Source: Chitinophaga pinensis (GTDB taxonomy: Bacteria > Bacteroidota > Bacteroidia > NS11-12g > UBA955). Taken from it: DNA of 64,000 bases. Position 1 is the first letter of the stretch; every line of letters begins with the position of its first letter. The notes below the pieces were generated by a model. The model was not told where the DNA came from. It ran no database searches and saw nothing but the letters and a program-made list of their open reading frames with translations. The stretch spans positions 260,936 through 324,935 of the forward strand of contig CAMBXL010000002.1 in the NCBI GenBank assembly GCA_945871905.1. Direction: 5' to 3'. A program made the translations under genes and the position numbers. Of this stretch, positions 37,935 through 47,592 are shown in pieces.

Positions 37935-38172
37935 CACTCTAGATATTTACGAAGTAAAAGTATAGATGTTAAATAAGCTTATCACAACCATTATTTTGTT
38001 TCAATATTTTCAGAATATTGATTTACAATATATTAGTCGCGCATTTAAATTAAAAATTATCTAAATATCCATGAAAATCTCTTGTGCTAACTTTGGTGAT
38101 ATTCATCATTTTATCGATGAACGAGTTTAGGATTATGCCAAACTTATTTGAAAATTTTTTTTCCCTGAAACA

Positions 38173-38208
38173 AAAACGAGCTGTAAATTTTCATTTACAA
38201 CTCGTTTT
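38173..38208 (-). terminator. Rho-independent terminator of tig
   Basis: AAAACGAG-C-TGTAAA (38173-38187) pairs with TTTACA-A-CTCGTTTT (38194-38208) around a 6-base loop: 14 pairs with one internal mismatch, ending in a T-run on the minus strand. It begins 23 bases after the tig stop. Confidence 0.8.
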
Positions 38209-38230
38209 AAAATTAATTTATTCCCCTAAC

Positions 38231-39604
38231 TTAGTGTTGGTGATTGTGTTCTTCTATTAATTTGTAGAATGCCTCAATAGTGATTGGTTTTTCGTTCAAC
38301 TTCACCGTGTTTCTGATGGCTACAAATACTTTACGTCTTAAGGCAATGTCATTCATTTGTTCAACAAATTCACGTTTTTTCAAACTGTCATCACTGAATT
38401 TTTTTACCAATTCGAAATCAGGATTTTGCAATCCATAGTTTCTAAACATAGACAAAGTGTATCCAATAGAAGCTTCTTCAATGTCTTGCATTTCAACTTT
38501 TACATCAAACAATTGAGCTGCTTTTTCGCGAATCAATACATCTTTTAACACTTTAGCTTCTTTACCATAACGCTCGTCAATGTTTTGTTCGTTGTAATGT
38601 TCTTCTTTACTACTTAGTAACCATCTTTTTAAAAAAGAATCTGGCAATTGGAAAGTGTGTTTTTCTTCCATCAAATGGCCTATCATGTGTTCCAAGTGGT
38701 GCTCACTCTCGCCTTTGTAATATGACTCTAAATTTTCTTTGATTTTAGTTCTGAAATCTTCTTCTGAAGTCACTACTCCCTCGCCCATTACTTTGTTAAA
38801 CAAGTCTTGGTTTACTTCAGCCGCTTTTCTTCTCGAAATTTCAGTAACCACACATTTGAACATTGGTTTAATTTCCGCAACTGCCTCTTTGTCAATGCCT
38901 AATGATGAAGATATAACAGTAACATTATCATTAAGTAATTCGAAAATATTAAGTGTTATTTCATCTCCTTTTTTTAACCCAATCAACGACGCTTTCAATG
39001 CTTCATTTTTTACCAATTCAGGCGTAAATGAAACATTTTTGTTATCTAATCCATTTTCTTTTGGTGTATTATTTTCATCTAACTCGGTCATGTCAACATA
39101 CACAATGTCTTTTTCTTCTGATACTTCTACAGGAGACATTTCGCCAAAACGCATGGTTAATGACTCTATTTCTTTGTCAACTTCAGCATCATCTACAGAA
39201 ATCACATAATAATCAACGGTGTCTTTGTCAGAAATGTTAAATTCAAAACGTGGCGCTAACCCTAAATCAAATGCAAACGTAAAGTCTTGTTTATTTTCAA
39301 TATCCACATCCGATTTTACAGAAGCACTTGGAAGCGGTTGTGCTAAAATATCAATGTTATTTTCTTTGAGGTAATCGAACAATTTTTGACTTGCAATTTT
39401 ATTAATCTCTTCAGCCAAAATACTTTTTCCATACATGCTTTTTATCATTCCCATAGGTGCATGTCCGGGTCTAAAACCTTTGATAGACATTTGTTTTTGG
39501 GATTTCTTTAATTGTTTTTCAACGGCATCATTATAATCTTCTTTGCCTAATGCAACAGTTAATGTGGCATGTAAATCGTCTGTTTTATTGAAATTTAATT
39601 CCAT
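38231..39604 (-). CDS. tig: Trigger factor chaperone
   Basis: A 457-residue ribosome-associated chaperone. The N-terminal ribosome-docking signature is MSIKGFRPGHAPMGMI (near residues 38-53). The middle region corresponds to the FKBP-type domain but is divergent, as usual in Bacteroidota, and may lack isomerase activity. The helical C-terminal arm runs from about residue 265 to a His-rich tail (HNHQH). It precedes clpP-clpX but has its own terminator. Confidence 0.93.
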   Translation of the reverse strand: MELNFNKTDDLHATLTVALGKEDYNDAVEKQLKKSQKQMSIKGFRPGHAPMGMIKSMYGKSILAEEINKIASQKLFDYLKENNIDILAQPLPSASVKSDVDIENKQDFTFAFDLGLAPRFEFNISDKDTVDYYVISVDDAEVDKEIESLTMRFGEMSPVEVSEEKDIVYVDMTELDENNTPKENGLDNKNVSFTPELVKNEALKASLIGLKKGDEITLNIFELLNDNVTVISSSLGIDKEAVAEIKPMFKCVVTEISRRKAAEVNQDLFNKVMGEGVVTSEEDFRTKIKENLESYYKGESEHHLEHMIGHLMEEKHTFQLPDSFLKRWLLSSKEEHYNEQNIDERYGKEAKVLKDVLIREKAAQLFDVKVEMQDIEEASIGYTLSMFRNYGLQNPDFELVKKFSDDSLKKREFVEQMNDIALRRKVFVAIRNTVKLNEKPITIEAFYKLIEEHNHQH

Positions 39605-39740
39605 TTATTAAAAAGTATTGTTTGAAAAAATAAGTTGATTGGATAACGTGATGATTATAGAAAAACAAGCTGTTTTATGGCGGATTATCATGTTAAAAGG
39701 GCGTTATCTATTCCCAAACTCTTAAATAAAACTAATATTG

Positions 39741-39822
39741 TGCGGATGAAGGGACTCGAACCCCCACGCCTTTCGGCACCAGATCCTAAGTCTGGCACGG
39801 CTACCAATTACGCCACATCCGC
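39741..39822 (-). tRNA. tRNA-Leu (anticodon UAG)
   Basis: The minus strand folds into a class II tRNA of 82 bases: acceptor GCGGATG/CATCCGC with discriminator A, D-arm with AATTGGTAG, anticodon loop CTTAGGA (UAG), a long variable arm (TGCCGAAAGGCG) and T-arm GGGTTCGAGTCCC. CCA is not encoded. A TACCTTTG -7 box lies 37 bases upstream. Confidence 0.95.
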
Positions 39823-39859
39823 ATCAATTTTGATTTGTTTTAACTTTAAGAACGGGGTG

Positions 39860-39867
39860 CAAAGGTA
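39860..39867 (-). promoter_or_regulatory. -7 box (TACCTTTG) of tRNA-Leu
   Basis: An exact TAnnTTTG on the minus strand, 37 bases before the tRNA 5' end at 39822. No -33 TTG at normal spacing. Confidence 0.45.
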
Positions 39868-40051
39868 AAGAAAAAAATAATTGAAAAAAATAATTAATTA
39901 TCGAATCCTTCTTAAAAATGAAATGTTTTGGCCTAAACGAGCTTTTCTATGTTTTTAAATTCCCTGTTTTATTAATAAACCTATTAAACCGAAATGATGC
40001 ATTTGCCCCCTAATTTTTACTCCCAATAATAATATAAGCAAATATGGTATG

Positions 40052-40084
40052 TTGTAAAATTGATTAAAAAAAATAATACATTTG
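40052..40084 (+). promoter_or_regulatory. Promoter of the GH3-family gene
   Basis: A -33 TTG (40052-40054) and -7 box TACATTTG (40077-40084) with a 22-base spacer, within the accepted range. The ATG is at 40120. Confidence 0.55.
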
Positions 40085-40119
40085 CATACCCACGAAAATA
40101 GACCCAAATAAAAAAAAGT

Positions 40120-41631
40120 ATGTCAGTTATCGGAACCATCATGAGTTGGTATTTTAAAAAAAAGGCATCTGCAATGGATGATATAATGACAAATGCCGCA
40201 GAAATACAAGACACTGTTCTAAAAAGACTGATAGAAGATGCCCAACATACTGAGTGGGGTGTCACTCATGCATACAATACTATTTATTCGTACGCCGACT
40301 TTAAACAACGTTTTCCTATACAAGATTACGATTCACTAAAACCTTTTATTGAACGAATAATGAAAGGCGAAAGCAACGTGTTGTGGCATGGCGAAACAAC
40401 GTGGTTTGCCAAAAGCAGTGGTACCTCAAACGATAAAAGTAAATTTATCCCCGTAAGTTTTGAAACCCTTGAGGAGTGTCACTTTCAGGGTGGACGAGAT
40501 ATCCTCTCTTTTTACTGTGCCAATGTACCCGATTCAGATGTATTTGATGGAAAAGGATTGCTGATAGGTGGCAGTCATAAAATTAATTCTTTAAATGAAA
40601 ACTCATATTACGGCGACTTAAGTGCTGTACTAATGAATAATATGCCTACTTGGGCCAATTTGATGAAAACACCTGACAAATCGATTGCTTTAATGGATGA
40701 TTGGGAGCTTAAATTGGATAAAATGGCAGAACAAGTTATCAATGAAAACGTAACTTCTATATCAGGTGTTCCCACTTGGACCATGGTATTATTGGAAAAA
40801 ATAATGGCCATGACTGGCAAAAAAGATATTTCAGAAGTGTGGCCTAATTTGCAATTGTATATTCATGGTGGGGTTAGTTTTACCCCATACCGCGAACCAT
40901 TTAAACAGTTGATAAGCGGTTCTAAAATGCGCTATTTAGAAACTTACAATGCAAGTGAAGGTTTTTTTGGAATACAGAATGATTTAAGTGATGAAAACTT
41001 ATTACTAATGCCTAATTATGGCATTTTTTATGAGTTTGTCAAAGTCAGTGATTTGGAACAAGCTTACCCTCCTACTTATTTGCTTGGCGAAGTAGAAAAA
41101 GGGGTAAATTATGCCGTCATCATAAGCAACAGCAGTGGTTTGTGGCGTTACAAACTAGGCGATACAGTATGTTTTAATTCCTTACAACCCTATAAGTTGA
41201 AAATTACTGGTCGCACCCAATTATACATCAATGCCTTTGGCGAAGAGGTGGTAATAGACAATGCTGAAAAAGCCATTGCCCATGCGTGTATTGTCACCAA
41301 TAGTAAGGTAAAAGATTACACGGCTGCCCCAGTGTTTCTTGACCATAAAGAGGAAGCGGGACATGAGTGGCTGATTGAATTTGAGTCAGCACCTGACAAT
41401 ATCAATGATTTTACCTTGGCGCTCGACCAAAAACTGAAAGAACTAAACAGCGATTACGAAGCCAAAAGGCACAAAGACATAGCTTTAAAACTCCCTAAAG
41501 TTAAAGCCATGCCTCCCAACACCTTTTACAATTGGCTAAAAAATAAGGGCAAATTGGGTGGACAAAACAAAGTACCTCGCCTGTGCAATGACAGAAGAAT
41601 TGTGGATGAGATATTGGGGCAAAACATTTAA
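40120..41631 (+). CDS. GH3 auxin-responsive-promoter family acyl-adenylating enzyme
   Basis: A 503-residue member of the ANL-type GH3 family. Motifs include the phosphate-loop AKSSGTSNDKSKFIPVS near residue 100, YNASEGFFGIQ (adenine/acyl site) and LWRYKLGDTVCF. Plant GH3 enzymes join amino acids to jasmonate or auxin; bacterial members are common in Bacteroidota and their substrates are largely unknown, so only acyl-adenylate chemistry is inferred. It has its own promoter and no functional partner is adjacent. Confidence 0.9.
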   Translation: MSVIGTIMSWYFKKKASAMDDIMTNAAEIQDTVLKRLIEDAQHTEWGVTHAYNTIYSYADFKQRFPIQDYDSLKPFIERIMKGESNVLWHGETTWFAKSSGTSNDKSKFIPVSFETLEECHFQGGRDILSFYCANVPDSDVFDGKGLLIGGSHKINSLNENSYYGDLSAVLMNNMPTWANLMKTPDKSIALMDDWELKLDKMAEQVINENVTSISGVPTWTMVLLEKIMAMTGKKDISEVWPNLQLYIHGGVSFTPYREPFKQLISGSKMRYLETYNASEGFFGIQNDLSDENLLLMPNYGIFYEFVKVSDLEQAYPPTYLLGEVEKGVNYAVIISNSSGLWRYKLGDTVCFNSLQPYKLKITGRTQLYINAFGEEVVIDNAEKAIAHACIVTNSKVKDYTAAPVFLDHKEEAGHEWLIEFESAPDNINDFTLALDQKLKELNSDYEAKRHKDIALKLPKVKAMPPNTFYNWLKNKGKLGGQNKVPRLCNDRRIVDEILGQNI

Positions 41632-41762
41632 TTTCAATGATATATAAATAATATCTTATTAAAATTAATCCATGAATCTATAATTCAATGTCATTGATAG
41701 ATAAGCAATAAACATATATTTAAAAAAAATCGTTAAATTCGCGCCAAAATATTCTATAAATA

Positions 41763-43034
41763 ATGGCAATATCAATAAAAGTTCCTAGTCCAGGTGAATC
41801 TATCAATGAAGTAACGGTTTCTAAATGGTTAAAGCAAGTTGGCGATTATGTAAAACTAGACGAACCTTTGGTGGAACTCGAAAGTGAAAAAGCTACCTTT
41901 GAAGTAAATGCCGAAAAAGCAGGTATTCTTACTAAACAACTTGCCAAAGAAGGTGATGAAATAAAAGTAGGTGATATCATTGTTGAAATTGATGACACAG
42001 CAAAAGCACCTGAAGGCGCTGTTGCCCCAAAAGCGGAAACTAAAAAAGAAGTTACTGCAGCACCTGTAGCCAAAGAAGAGAAAAAAGCCGAAGCACCAAA
42101 AGAAGCGGCTCCTGTATCAATGGATAGCGATGTTCATATTGCACCATTAGCTAAGGAATTGATGTTGGAACACGGCATTAAACCTGCCCAAGTAAAAGGC
42201 AGCGGCCCAAATGGTAGAATTACAAGAACGGATGTTTTAGAAGCCATCGTTGCCAAAGGCGGAAGTGGTTCTTCTACCTCTAATAAATACAGCAATCCTT
42301 CTGGCGAACGCAACAAAAGGGTTGAAAAAATGAGCAATTTGCGCAAAACAGTTGCCAAAAGATTGGTGGCTGCCAAAAATGAAACGGCCATGTTAACTAC
42401 TTTTAACGAAGTAAACATGAAGCCTATCATGGATTTGCGAGCCAAATACAAAGCCAGTTTCCAAGAGAAACACGAAGTGGGTTTAGGGTTTATGAGTTTC
42501 TTTACCCGCGCTTGTTGTATCGCCCTGCAAGATTGGCCTGCAGTCAATGCATTTATTGACGGTGATGCCATTCAGTTCAACGATTATTGCGACATTTCAA
42601 TAGCGGTTTCTGGACCAAGAGGATTGGTTGTGCCTGTCATTAGAAATGCCGAAACCTTGTCATTAGCAGACATAGAAAAAGAAGTAAAACGATTGGCTGG
42701 AAAAGCCCGTGACAATAAATTATCTCTTGAAGAAATGAGTGGTGGTACCTTTACCATTACCAATGGTGGTGTATTTGGCAGTATGATGAGTACGCCCATT
42801 GTTAACCCACCTCAATCTGCTATTTTAGGGATGCACAACATTGTGGAAAGACCGATGGTAGAAAATGGTCAAATTGTGATTCGTCCAATTATGTATGTGG
42901 CACTAAGTTACGACCACAGAATTATTGATGGCAGAGAAAGTGTAAGTTTCTTGGTAAGAGTTAAAAATTTATTAGAAAATCCTGAAATGTTGTTTGACGG
43001 TAAAACACCGGCAGAAAAAGTTTTAGGTTTATAA
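41763..43034 (+). CDS. sucB: Dihydrolipoyl succinyltransferase, E2 of 2-oxoglutarate dehydrogenase
   Basis: A 423-residue E2. The lipoyl domain (residues 1-80) carries the modified Lys in [10 protein letters not shown]; an Ala/Lys/Glu/Pro-rich linker follows; the E1/E3-binding domain has [29 protein letters not shown]; the catalytic domain ends with [12 protein letters not shown] containing the active-site His and Asp. SucB is favoured over acetyltransferase E2 by the single lipoyl domain and [12 protein letters not shown] start. No sucA is beside it, so the E1 gene must lie elsewhere. The acyltransferase gene follows 4 bases later. Confidence 0.92.
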   Translation: MAISIKVPSPGESINEVTVSKWLKQVGDYVKLDEPLVELESEKATFEVNAEKAGILTKQLAKEGDEIKVGDIIVEIDDTAKAPEGAVAPKAETKKEVTAAPVAKEEKKAEAPKEAAPVSMDSDVHIAPLAKELMLEHGIKPAQVKGSGPNGRITRTDVLEAIVAKGGSGSSTSNKYSNPSGERNKRVEKMSNLRKTVAKRLVAAKNETAMLTTFNEVNMKPIMDLRAKYKASFQEKHEVGLGFMSFFTRACCIALQDWPAVNAFIDGDAIQFNDYCDISIAVSGPRGLVVPVIRNAETLSLADIEKEVKRLAGKARDNKLSLEEMSGGTFTITNGGVFGSMMSTPIVNPPQSAILGMHNIVERPMVENGQIVIRPIMYVALSYDHRIIDGRESVSFLVRVKNLLENPEMLFDGKTPAEKVLGL

Positions 43035-43038
43035 TTTG

Positions 43039-43614
43039 ATGAGCGATTTTTATCACCACCCCACTGCTATTATCGACGAGGGTTGTACCATTGGCGAAGG
43101 CAGTAAAATATGGCATTTTAGTCACATCATGCCCAATTGTGTATTAGGAAAAAATTGTAACATTGGTCAAAATGTGGTGATATCACCTGAGGTCATTTTG
43201 GGCAATAATGTGAAGGTTCAAAACAATGTCTCTATCTACACAGGTGTTACTTGTGAGGATGATGTTTTTTTGGGACCAAGCATGGTTTTTACCAATGTTA
43301 TAAATCCCCGAAGTGCTGTTAATCGCAAAAACCAATATGCGCAAACCAAAGTTGGCAAAGGGGCAAGCATCGGTGCTAATGCAACGATAGTATGTGGACA
43401 CGATATTGGCGAATTTGCTTTTATTGGTGCTGGTGCTGTGGTAACCAAACATGTGCCTGATTTTGCCTTAGTGGTTGGTAATCCAGCCCGACAAATGGGA
43501 TGGATGAGTGAATTTGGACATCAGTTGAAATTTGACGAAAACGGCAAAGCCACTTGTCCAGAAAGTGCACAAGTCTACGAATTGAAAGACGGTAAAGTAA
43601 AACGTATTTCATAA
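43039..43614 (+). CDS. Left-handed beta-helix acyltransferase (WbpD/WlbB-like)
   Basis: A 191-residue hexapeptide-repeat transferase, with repeats from about residue 15 to 130 (for example [64 protein letters not shown]) and the family end [16 protein letters not shown]. That ending is typical of UDP-3-amino-sugar N-acetyltransferases for surface glycans. ATG 43039 is preferred to the TTG immediately before it. It lies between sucB and galE with small spacers; linkage to galE fits nucleotide-sugar work, while linkage to sucB is probably transcriptional only. Confidence 0.87.
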   Translation: MSDFYHHPTAIIDEGCTIGEGSKIWHFSHIMPNCVLGKNCNIGQNVVISPEVILGNNVKVQNNVSIYTGVTCEDDVFLGPSMVFTNVINPRSAVNRKNQYAQTKVGKGASIGANATIVCGHDIGEFAFIGAGAVVTKHVPDFALVVGNPARQMGWMSEFGHQLKFDENGKATCPESAQVYELKDGKVKRIS

Positions 43615-43624
43615 ACAGAGAACA

Positions 43625-44632
43625 ATGAAAACAATATTGGTAACGGGCGGATTAGGCTATATAGGTTCACACACAGTAGTAGAACTTATAAACAGTGGTT
43701 ATGAGCCAATAATAGTTGACAATTTGAGTAACACTTCTATCGATGTACTCAATAGAATAGAGCAAATAAGTCACAAAAAATGTGTGTTTTATCAAATAGA
43801 TGTATGTGATAAAGTGGCATTGAGTTCTGTATTTGAAAAACATATCATTGACAGTATCATTCATTTTGCAGCCTTTAAAGCTGTGGGCGAATCGGTGGAA
43901 CAACCCCTTAAATATTACCAAAATAACATTGGCGGTTTAATCACTTTGCTTGAAGTGATGCAAGAAAAAGGGATTAAAAACATTGTATTTAGTTCTTCAT
44001 GTACTGTGTATGGTGAGCCCGACAGCAGTCCTGTGAATGAATTGTCGCCTATCAAAAAAGCAAGCTCACCTTATGGCAACACCAAACAAATAGGCGAAGA
44101 AATTTTAACTGATTGTGGGTTTTTAAACTGTGTAGCATTGCGTTATTTCAATCCAATTGGCGCTCATTCTACCGCATTAATTGGCGAATTACCATTAGGG
44201 GTTCCCAATAATTTAATGCCTTATATTACCCAAACTGCCATTGGCATCCGTGAGCAATTAACGGTTTTTGGCAATGATTACAACACCCCTGATGGCACTT
44301 GTATTAGAGACTACATTCATGTAGTAGATTTGGCAAATGCCCATGTTAAGGCTTTGAAATTTATAGAAACCCATCCTGATAATTTATTTGATGTGTTTAA
44401 TATTGGCACAGGTGAGGGTTATACTGTTTTAGACATTGTTAACATGTTTGAAAAAGAGAATAATATTACCTTAAAATACAAAATTGGGCCTAAACGTGCA
44501 GGCGATGTAGAAAAAGTATGGGCAGACAATAGCAAAGCCAAAACGCAACTTCAATGGCAAGCCAATCACACCTTGGTAGACATGGTAAAATCTGCTTGGA
44601 AATGGCAATTGGCTTTACAAGAATCCAAATAA
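43625..44632 (+). CDS. galE: UDP-glucose 4-epimerase
   Basis: A 335-residue extended short-chain dehydrogenase that interconverts UDP-glucose and UDP-galactose. NAD-binding VTGGLGYIGSHTVVEL at the N-terminus; FSSSCTVYG and the catalytic YGNTK motif (Tyr-x3-Lys) near residue 150; RYFNPIGAH; and the substrate loop NNLMPYI. Length is typical. It follows the acyltransferase by 10 bases. Confidence 0.95.
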   Translation: MKTILVTGGLGYIGSHTVVELINSGYEPIIVDNLSNTSIDVLNRIEQISHKKCVFYQIDVCDKVALSSVFEKHIIDSIIHFAAFKAVGESVEQPLKYYQNNIGGLITLLEVMQEKGIKNIVFSSSCTVYGEPDSSPVNELSPIKKASSPYGNTKQIGEEILTDCGFLNCVALRYFNPIGAHSTALIGELPLGVPNNLMPYITQTAIGIREQLTVFGNDYNTPDGTCIRDYIHVVDLANAHVKALKFIETHPDNLFDVFNIGTGEGYTVLDIVNMFEKENNITLKYKIGPKRAGDVEKVWADNSKAKTQLQWQANHTLVDMVKSAWKWQLALQESK

Positions 44633-44655
44633 TAGGGTTATAAGTTTAAAATATG

Positions 44656-44673
44656 TTAACGAAAACACGTTAA
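44656..44673 (+). promoter_or_regulatory. Inverted repeat TTAACG-N6-CGTTAA upstream of thyA
   Basis: Two perfect 6-base arms (44656-44661 and 44668-44673) lie 7 bases upstream of the thyA -7 box (44681). The position, over the promoter's spacer region, suits a regulator-binding site. The regulator is unknown and the site could be chance. Confidence 0.3.
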
Positions 44674-44680
44674 TTAACAA

Positions 44681-44688
44681 TATTTTTG
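44681..44688 (+). promoter_or_regulatory. -7 box (TATTTTTG) of thyA
   Basis: An exact TAnnTTTG ending 4 bases before the thyA ATG at 44693, predicting a leaderless message. No -33 TTG at the usual distance; the inverted repeat occupies that region. Confidence 0.5.
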
Positions 44689-44692
44689 TAAC

Positions 44693-45490
44693 ATGAATAA
44701 TCAGTATGAAACTTTTTTGAAGCATGTGTATGAACATGGTACACTTAAGAGCGACCGCACAGGTACGGGCACAAAAAGTGTTTTTGGTTATCAAATGCGA
44801 TTCAATTTACAGGAAGGATTTCCTTTGGTTACCACCAAAAAAGTACATTTAAAATCTATCATTCATGAGCTTTTATGGTTTTTAAAAGGTGATACCAATA
44901 TTCAATATTTAAAAGAAAATGGGGTTTCTATTTGGGATGAATGGGCCGATGAAAATGGCAATTTGGGACCAGTTTACGGCAAACAGTGGCGTAGTTGGGC
45001 CAGTCCAGATGGTGGTGTAATTGATCAAATTCAAGAATTGGTAAACACCATCAAAAACAATCCCGATAGCAGACGAATGATAGTTTCGGCTTGGAATCCT
45101 GCCGATTTGCCTAAAATGGCCTTGGCGCCTTGTCATTGTTTGTTTCAATTTTACGTAGCCGATGGCAAATTATCTTGTCAATTGTACCAACGAAGTGCTG
45201 ATATTTTCTTAGGAGTGCCTTTCAATATTGCCTCATACGCATTGCTTAACATGATGTTAGCGCAAGTTTGTGGTTTACAGAATGGAGATTTCATTCACAC
45301 CTTTGGCGATGCCCATGTTTATACCAACCATTTTGAGCAAGTTGAAACACAGTTAAGCAGAACACCCAATAACTACCCTACTATGAAAATCAATCCAGAT
45401 GTAAAGTCAATCTTTGATTTTAAATTCGAGGATTTTACTTTAGAAAACTACAACGCACATCCGCCAATTAAAGCACCGGTAGCTGTCTAA
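44693..45490 (+). CDS. thyA: Thymidylate synthase (ThyA)
   Basis: A 265-residue folate-dependent enzyme that makes dTMP from dUMP. It opens in typical fashion ([25 protein letters not shown]), has the catalytic Cys in [12 protein letters not shown] near residue 146, the [18 protein letters not shown] substrate loop, and ends APVAV as expected. folA, its common neighbour, is not adjacent. The start codon sits 4 bases from a -7 box. Confidence 0.97.
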   Translation: MNNQYETFLKHVYEHGTLKSDRTGTGTKSVFGYQMRFNLQEGFPLVTTKKVHLKSIIHELLWFLKGDTNIQYLKENGVSIWDEWADENGNLGPVYGKQWRSWASPDGGVIDQIQELVNTIKNNPDSRRMIVSAWNPADLPKMALAPCHCLFQFYVADGKLSCQLYQRSADIFLGVPFNIASYALLNMMLAQVCGLQNGDFIHTFGDAHVYTNHFEQVETQLSRTPNNYPTMKINPDVKSIFDFKFEDFTLENYNAHPPIKAPVAV

Positions 45491-45550
45491 TTAAGTATAT
45501 TTTTAAAGCATTAACTATTTATAAATATTGATTATCTTGCGCCTTTAAAA

Positions 45551-46429
45551 TTGACTAAAGAAGTAAAATATAAAAAAAGAACCTCCTTTTGGCCTACTAT
45601 CATCAGTATGTCCTTAGTTTTATTTATTGTAGGACTCTTAGGATTAGTATCTATCTATGCTAACCATCTTTCTTCTTTTTACCAAAAAAACTTTGAGGTA
45701 TTCGTCTTTTTTGCAGCAGATGCTGACGATGAGATTGCCTTAAATGTTCAAAAACAAATCAATGGACTTCCTTTTGTGAACAAAACTACCTTTGTGGACA
45801 GGGAAGTAGCCGCTCGCAAAGAAATTGCAAGAACAGGTGAAGATTTTATTAAAACATTAGGCTACAATCCTATTCCCCATTCTGTACAAATAAACATTAA
45901 GTCTGAATTTGCGGATGAACAAAAAATGGAAGTTGTAGAAAAACAGTTGCGCTTACTTCCTCAAGTGGATGATGTAGTGTTTGCCAAAGACGATTTGGGT
46001 AAAAACATATTGTCGCAAATCAATAAGAATTTCAATACCATTAAAACCATACTAATGGCACTATCAGGGGTTTTATTGTTTATATCACTCATCTTAATCA
46101 ACAGCACTGTAAGAATTAACATGTTTGCTCGACGCTTTATTATTAAAAGCATGCAGTATGTGGGTGCCTCAGATTGGTTTATTATCAAACCGTTTATTAA
46201 AATGTATTTGATATATGCCTTAGTATCCACGTTAATAGCCTTGGGATTGCTTTTTAGTTTGGTGTATGTAGCCGAAACCAATTTGCAATTCAACAATTGG
46301 CAACTGTTTATACAACAATACCTTTTACTAAGTTCAGTATTATTGGGATTGGCAGTTGTTATCTCATTAGTAAGTGTATATTTCTCAACCAAACGATATT
46401 TAAAATTAAAAATTGACCAACTTTATTAA
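45551..46429 (+). CDS. ftsX: Cell-division permease-like protein FtsX
   Basis: A 292-residue membrane protein: cytoplasmic basic start, first helix (residues about 15-37), a large periplasmic loop of about 120 residues (FEVFVFFAADADDE onwards), then three C-terminal helices. This is FtsX topology. With FtsE it gates wall hydrolase activators. The start appears to be TTG 45551 (MTKEVKYKKR): the frame upstream is closed by TAA at 45512 without any ATG, and the next ATG is inside the first helix. It is followed by a DUF3098 gene and uppP, a common Bacteroidota order; ftsE lies 14 kb away. Confidence 0.9.
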   Translation: MTKEVKYKKRTSFWPTIISMSLVLFIVGLLGLVSIYANHLSSFYQKNFEVFVFFAADADDEIALNVQKQINGLPFVNKTTFVDREVAARKEIARTGEDFIKTLGYNPIPHSVQINIKSEFADEQKMEVVEKQLRLLPQVDDVVFAKDDLGKNILSQINKNFNTIKTILMALSGVLLFISLILINSTVRINMFARRFIIKSMQYVGASDWFIIKPFIKMYLIYALVSTLIALGLLFSLVYVAETNLQFNNWQLFIQQYLLLSSVLLGLAVVISLVSVYFSTKRYLKLKIDQLY

Positions 46430-46431
46430 TT

Positions 46432-46704
46432 ATGGCAAAAGCAAAAACTCCGCTTAATAAAACAGCAAGCAAAAAAACAAACAATACCTTTATGGTCTTT
46501 AAGAAACAAAACTACATTTTATTGTTGTTGAGTATTCTTGTTATAGTAATTGGATTTATGATTATGGGCAGTGGCAAAGATTTACCATTCGACCATCCTA
46601 GAAAAATCACCATTGCGCCTTTAGTGGTTTTACTTGGTTTTGCACTTGGTGTTGTTTCTATCCTTTACACACCCAAAGAAAACAGTCCTAAAGAGGAAGA
46701 ATAA
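46432..46704 (+). CDS. DUF3098 family small membrane protein
   Basis: A 90-residue protein with a Lys/Thr-rich cytoplasmic start and two membrane helices (about residues 27-45 and 60-80) separated by SGKDLPFDHPRKI, a loop pattern typical of DUF3098. The function is unknown. Its constant position between ftsX and uppP in Bacteroidota suggests a role in division or wall metabolism. It starts 2 bases after ftsX and ends 8 bases before uppP. Confidence 0.88.
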   Translation: MAKAKTPLNKTASKKTNNTFMVFKKQNYILLLLSILVIVIGFMIMGSGKDLPFDHPRKITIAPLVVLLGFALGVVSILYTPKENSPKEEE

Positions 46705-46712
46705 GCACATCA

Positions 46713-47498
46713 ATGGATCTTATACAAGCCATTATTATTGCGATAATAGAGGGCATAACAGAGTTTTTGCCAGTTTCATCCACTGGTCACATGATTTTGG
46801 CCTCTTCTTTAATGGAACTTCACGAAGATGAGTTTGTTAAAACCTTTGAAATTGCCATTCAAATAGGGGCAATACTATCAGTACTAACGCTTTACTACAA
46901 ACGCTTCTTGGTAAGCTTAGACATTTACTACAAGTTATTTGTTGCATTCATTCCAACGGGAATAGTTGGTTTTTTTGCCTACAAAACTATTAAGATGTAT
47001 TTATTTAATCCTTTGGTTGTAAGTTTAATGCTTATCATTGGAGGTATTGTATTAATTATACTTGACAAATGGAGCGAAAAACCTTCTCATAAATACAAAG
47101 ACATTAACGATGTATCAATTCTGGACGCATTCAAAATAGGATGTGCACAGTGCCTTTCTATGGTTCCGGGAGTCTCTAGAGCTGCCGCAACAATATTCGG
47201 TGGCATTGGCATAGGATTTAACAGAAAACAAGCCGCAGAATTTTCATTTTTACTCGCCATACCAACGATGTTTGCCGCCACGGGGTACGACTTACTAAAA
47301 TCATCTACCGACTTTACCTCTAATCAAGTTTTTTTACTTTCAGTGGGATTGATAGTGGCCTTTGTAACAGCTCTAGTGGCTGTTAAGTTTTTCATTCTGT
47401 TATTGAGCAAATATGGTTTCAAGCATTTTGGTTACTACAGAATTGCATTAGGTATTTTGTTTTTGGTGTTGGCCAAAACAATGGGATTGGCAATGTAA
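46713..47498 (+). CDS. uppP: Undecaprenyl-diphosphate phosphatase (BacA family)
   Basis: A 261-residue polytopic enzyme that recycles undecaprenyl diphosphate to the monophosphate carrier and can confer bacitracin tolerance. The paired active-site motifs are EGITEFLPVSSTGHMIL (near residue 12) and VPGVSRAAATIFGG (near residue 150), each in a re-entrant helix. Length is normal. It is the third gene of the ftsX-DUF3098-uppP unit and complements dgkA in carrier supply. Confidence 0.95.
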   Translation: MDLIQAIIIAIIEGITEFLPVSSTGHMILASSLMELHEDEFVKTFEIAIQIGAILSVLTLYYKRFLVSLDIYYKLFVAFIPTGIVGFFAYKTIKMYLFNPLVVSLMLIIGGIVLIILDKWSEKPSHKYKDINDVSILDAFKIGCAQCLSMVPGVSRAAATIFGGIGIGFNRKQAAEFSFLLAIPTMFAATGYDLLKSSTDFTSNQVFLLSVGLIVAFVTALVAVKFFILLLSKYGFKHFGYYRIALGILFLVLAKTMGLAM

Positions 47499-47592
47499 CT
47501 ATTAATCTTTTTTAGGAAAAACAGAGGCAAAATACGTTTACAAATAAGAGTAAAGTAATACTAACTTGATAAAATATCGGATAATTTACTAA

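Larger units (their letters stand above)
37882..38230. other. Intergenic region between clpP and tig: duplicated 14-base motif, two -7 boxes and a terminator
   Basis: This 349-base spacer holds no convincing gene. On the minus strand the 14-mer TAAGTTTGGCATAA occurs twice, at 37921-37934 and 38133-38146; each begins with an exact -7 box (TAAGTTTG). The nearer copy is well placed to start clpP-clpX transcription; the farther would give a leader of more than 200 bases. The far end holds the tig terminator. A 19-codon minus-strand frame (38050-38109) is too short to support. Confidence 0.5.
39823..40119. other. AT-rich intergenic region with divergent promoters
   Basis: No gene is seen in these 297 bases. 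They hold the minus-strand -7 box of the tRNA (39860-39867) and the plus-strand promoter of the GH3-family gene (40052-40084). The rest is A/T-rich sequence without repeats that I could recognise. Confidence 0.5.

Noticed and set aside
38050-38109. 19-codon minus-strand frame upstream of clpP
   Set aside because: Too short and without homology or conserved features; it could equally be chance.
42134-42571. Open frame of about 145 codons antisense to sucB
   Set aside because: Opposite the conserved E2 binding and catalytic domains; no independent support.
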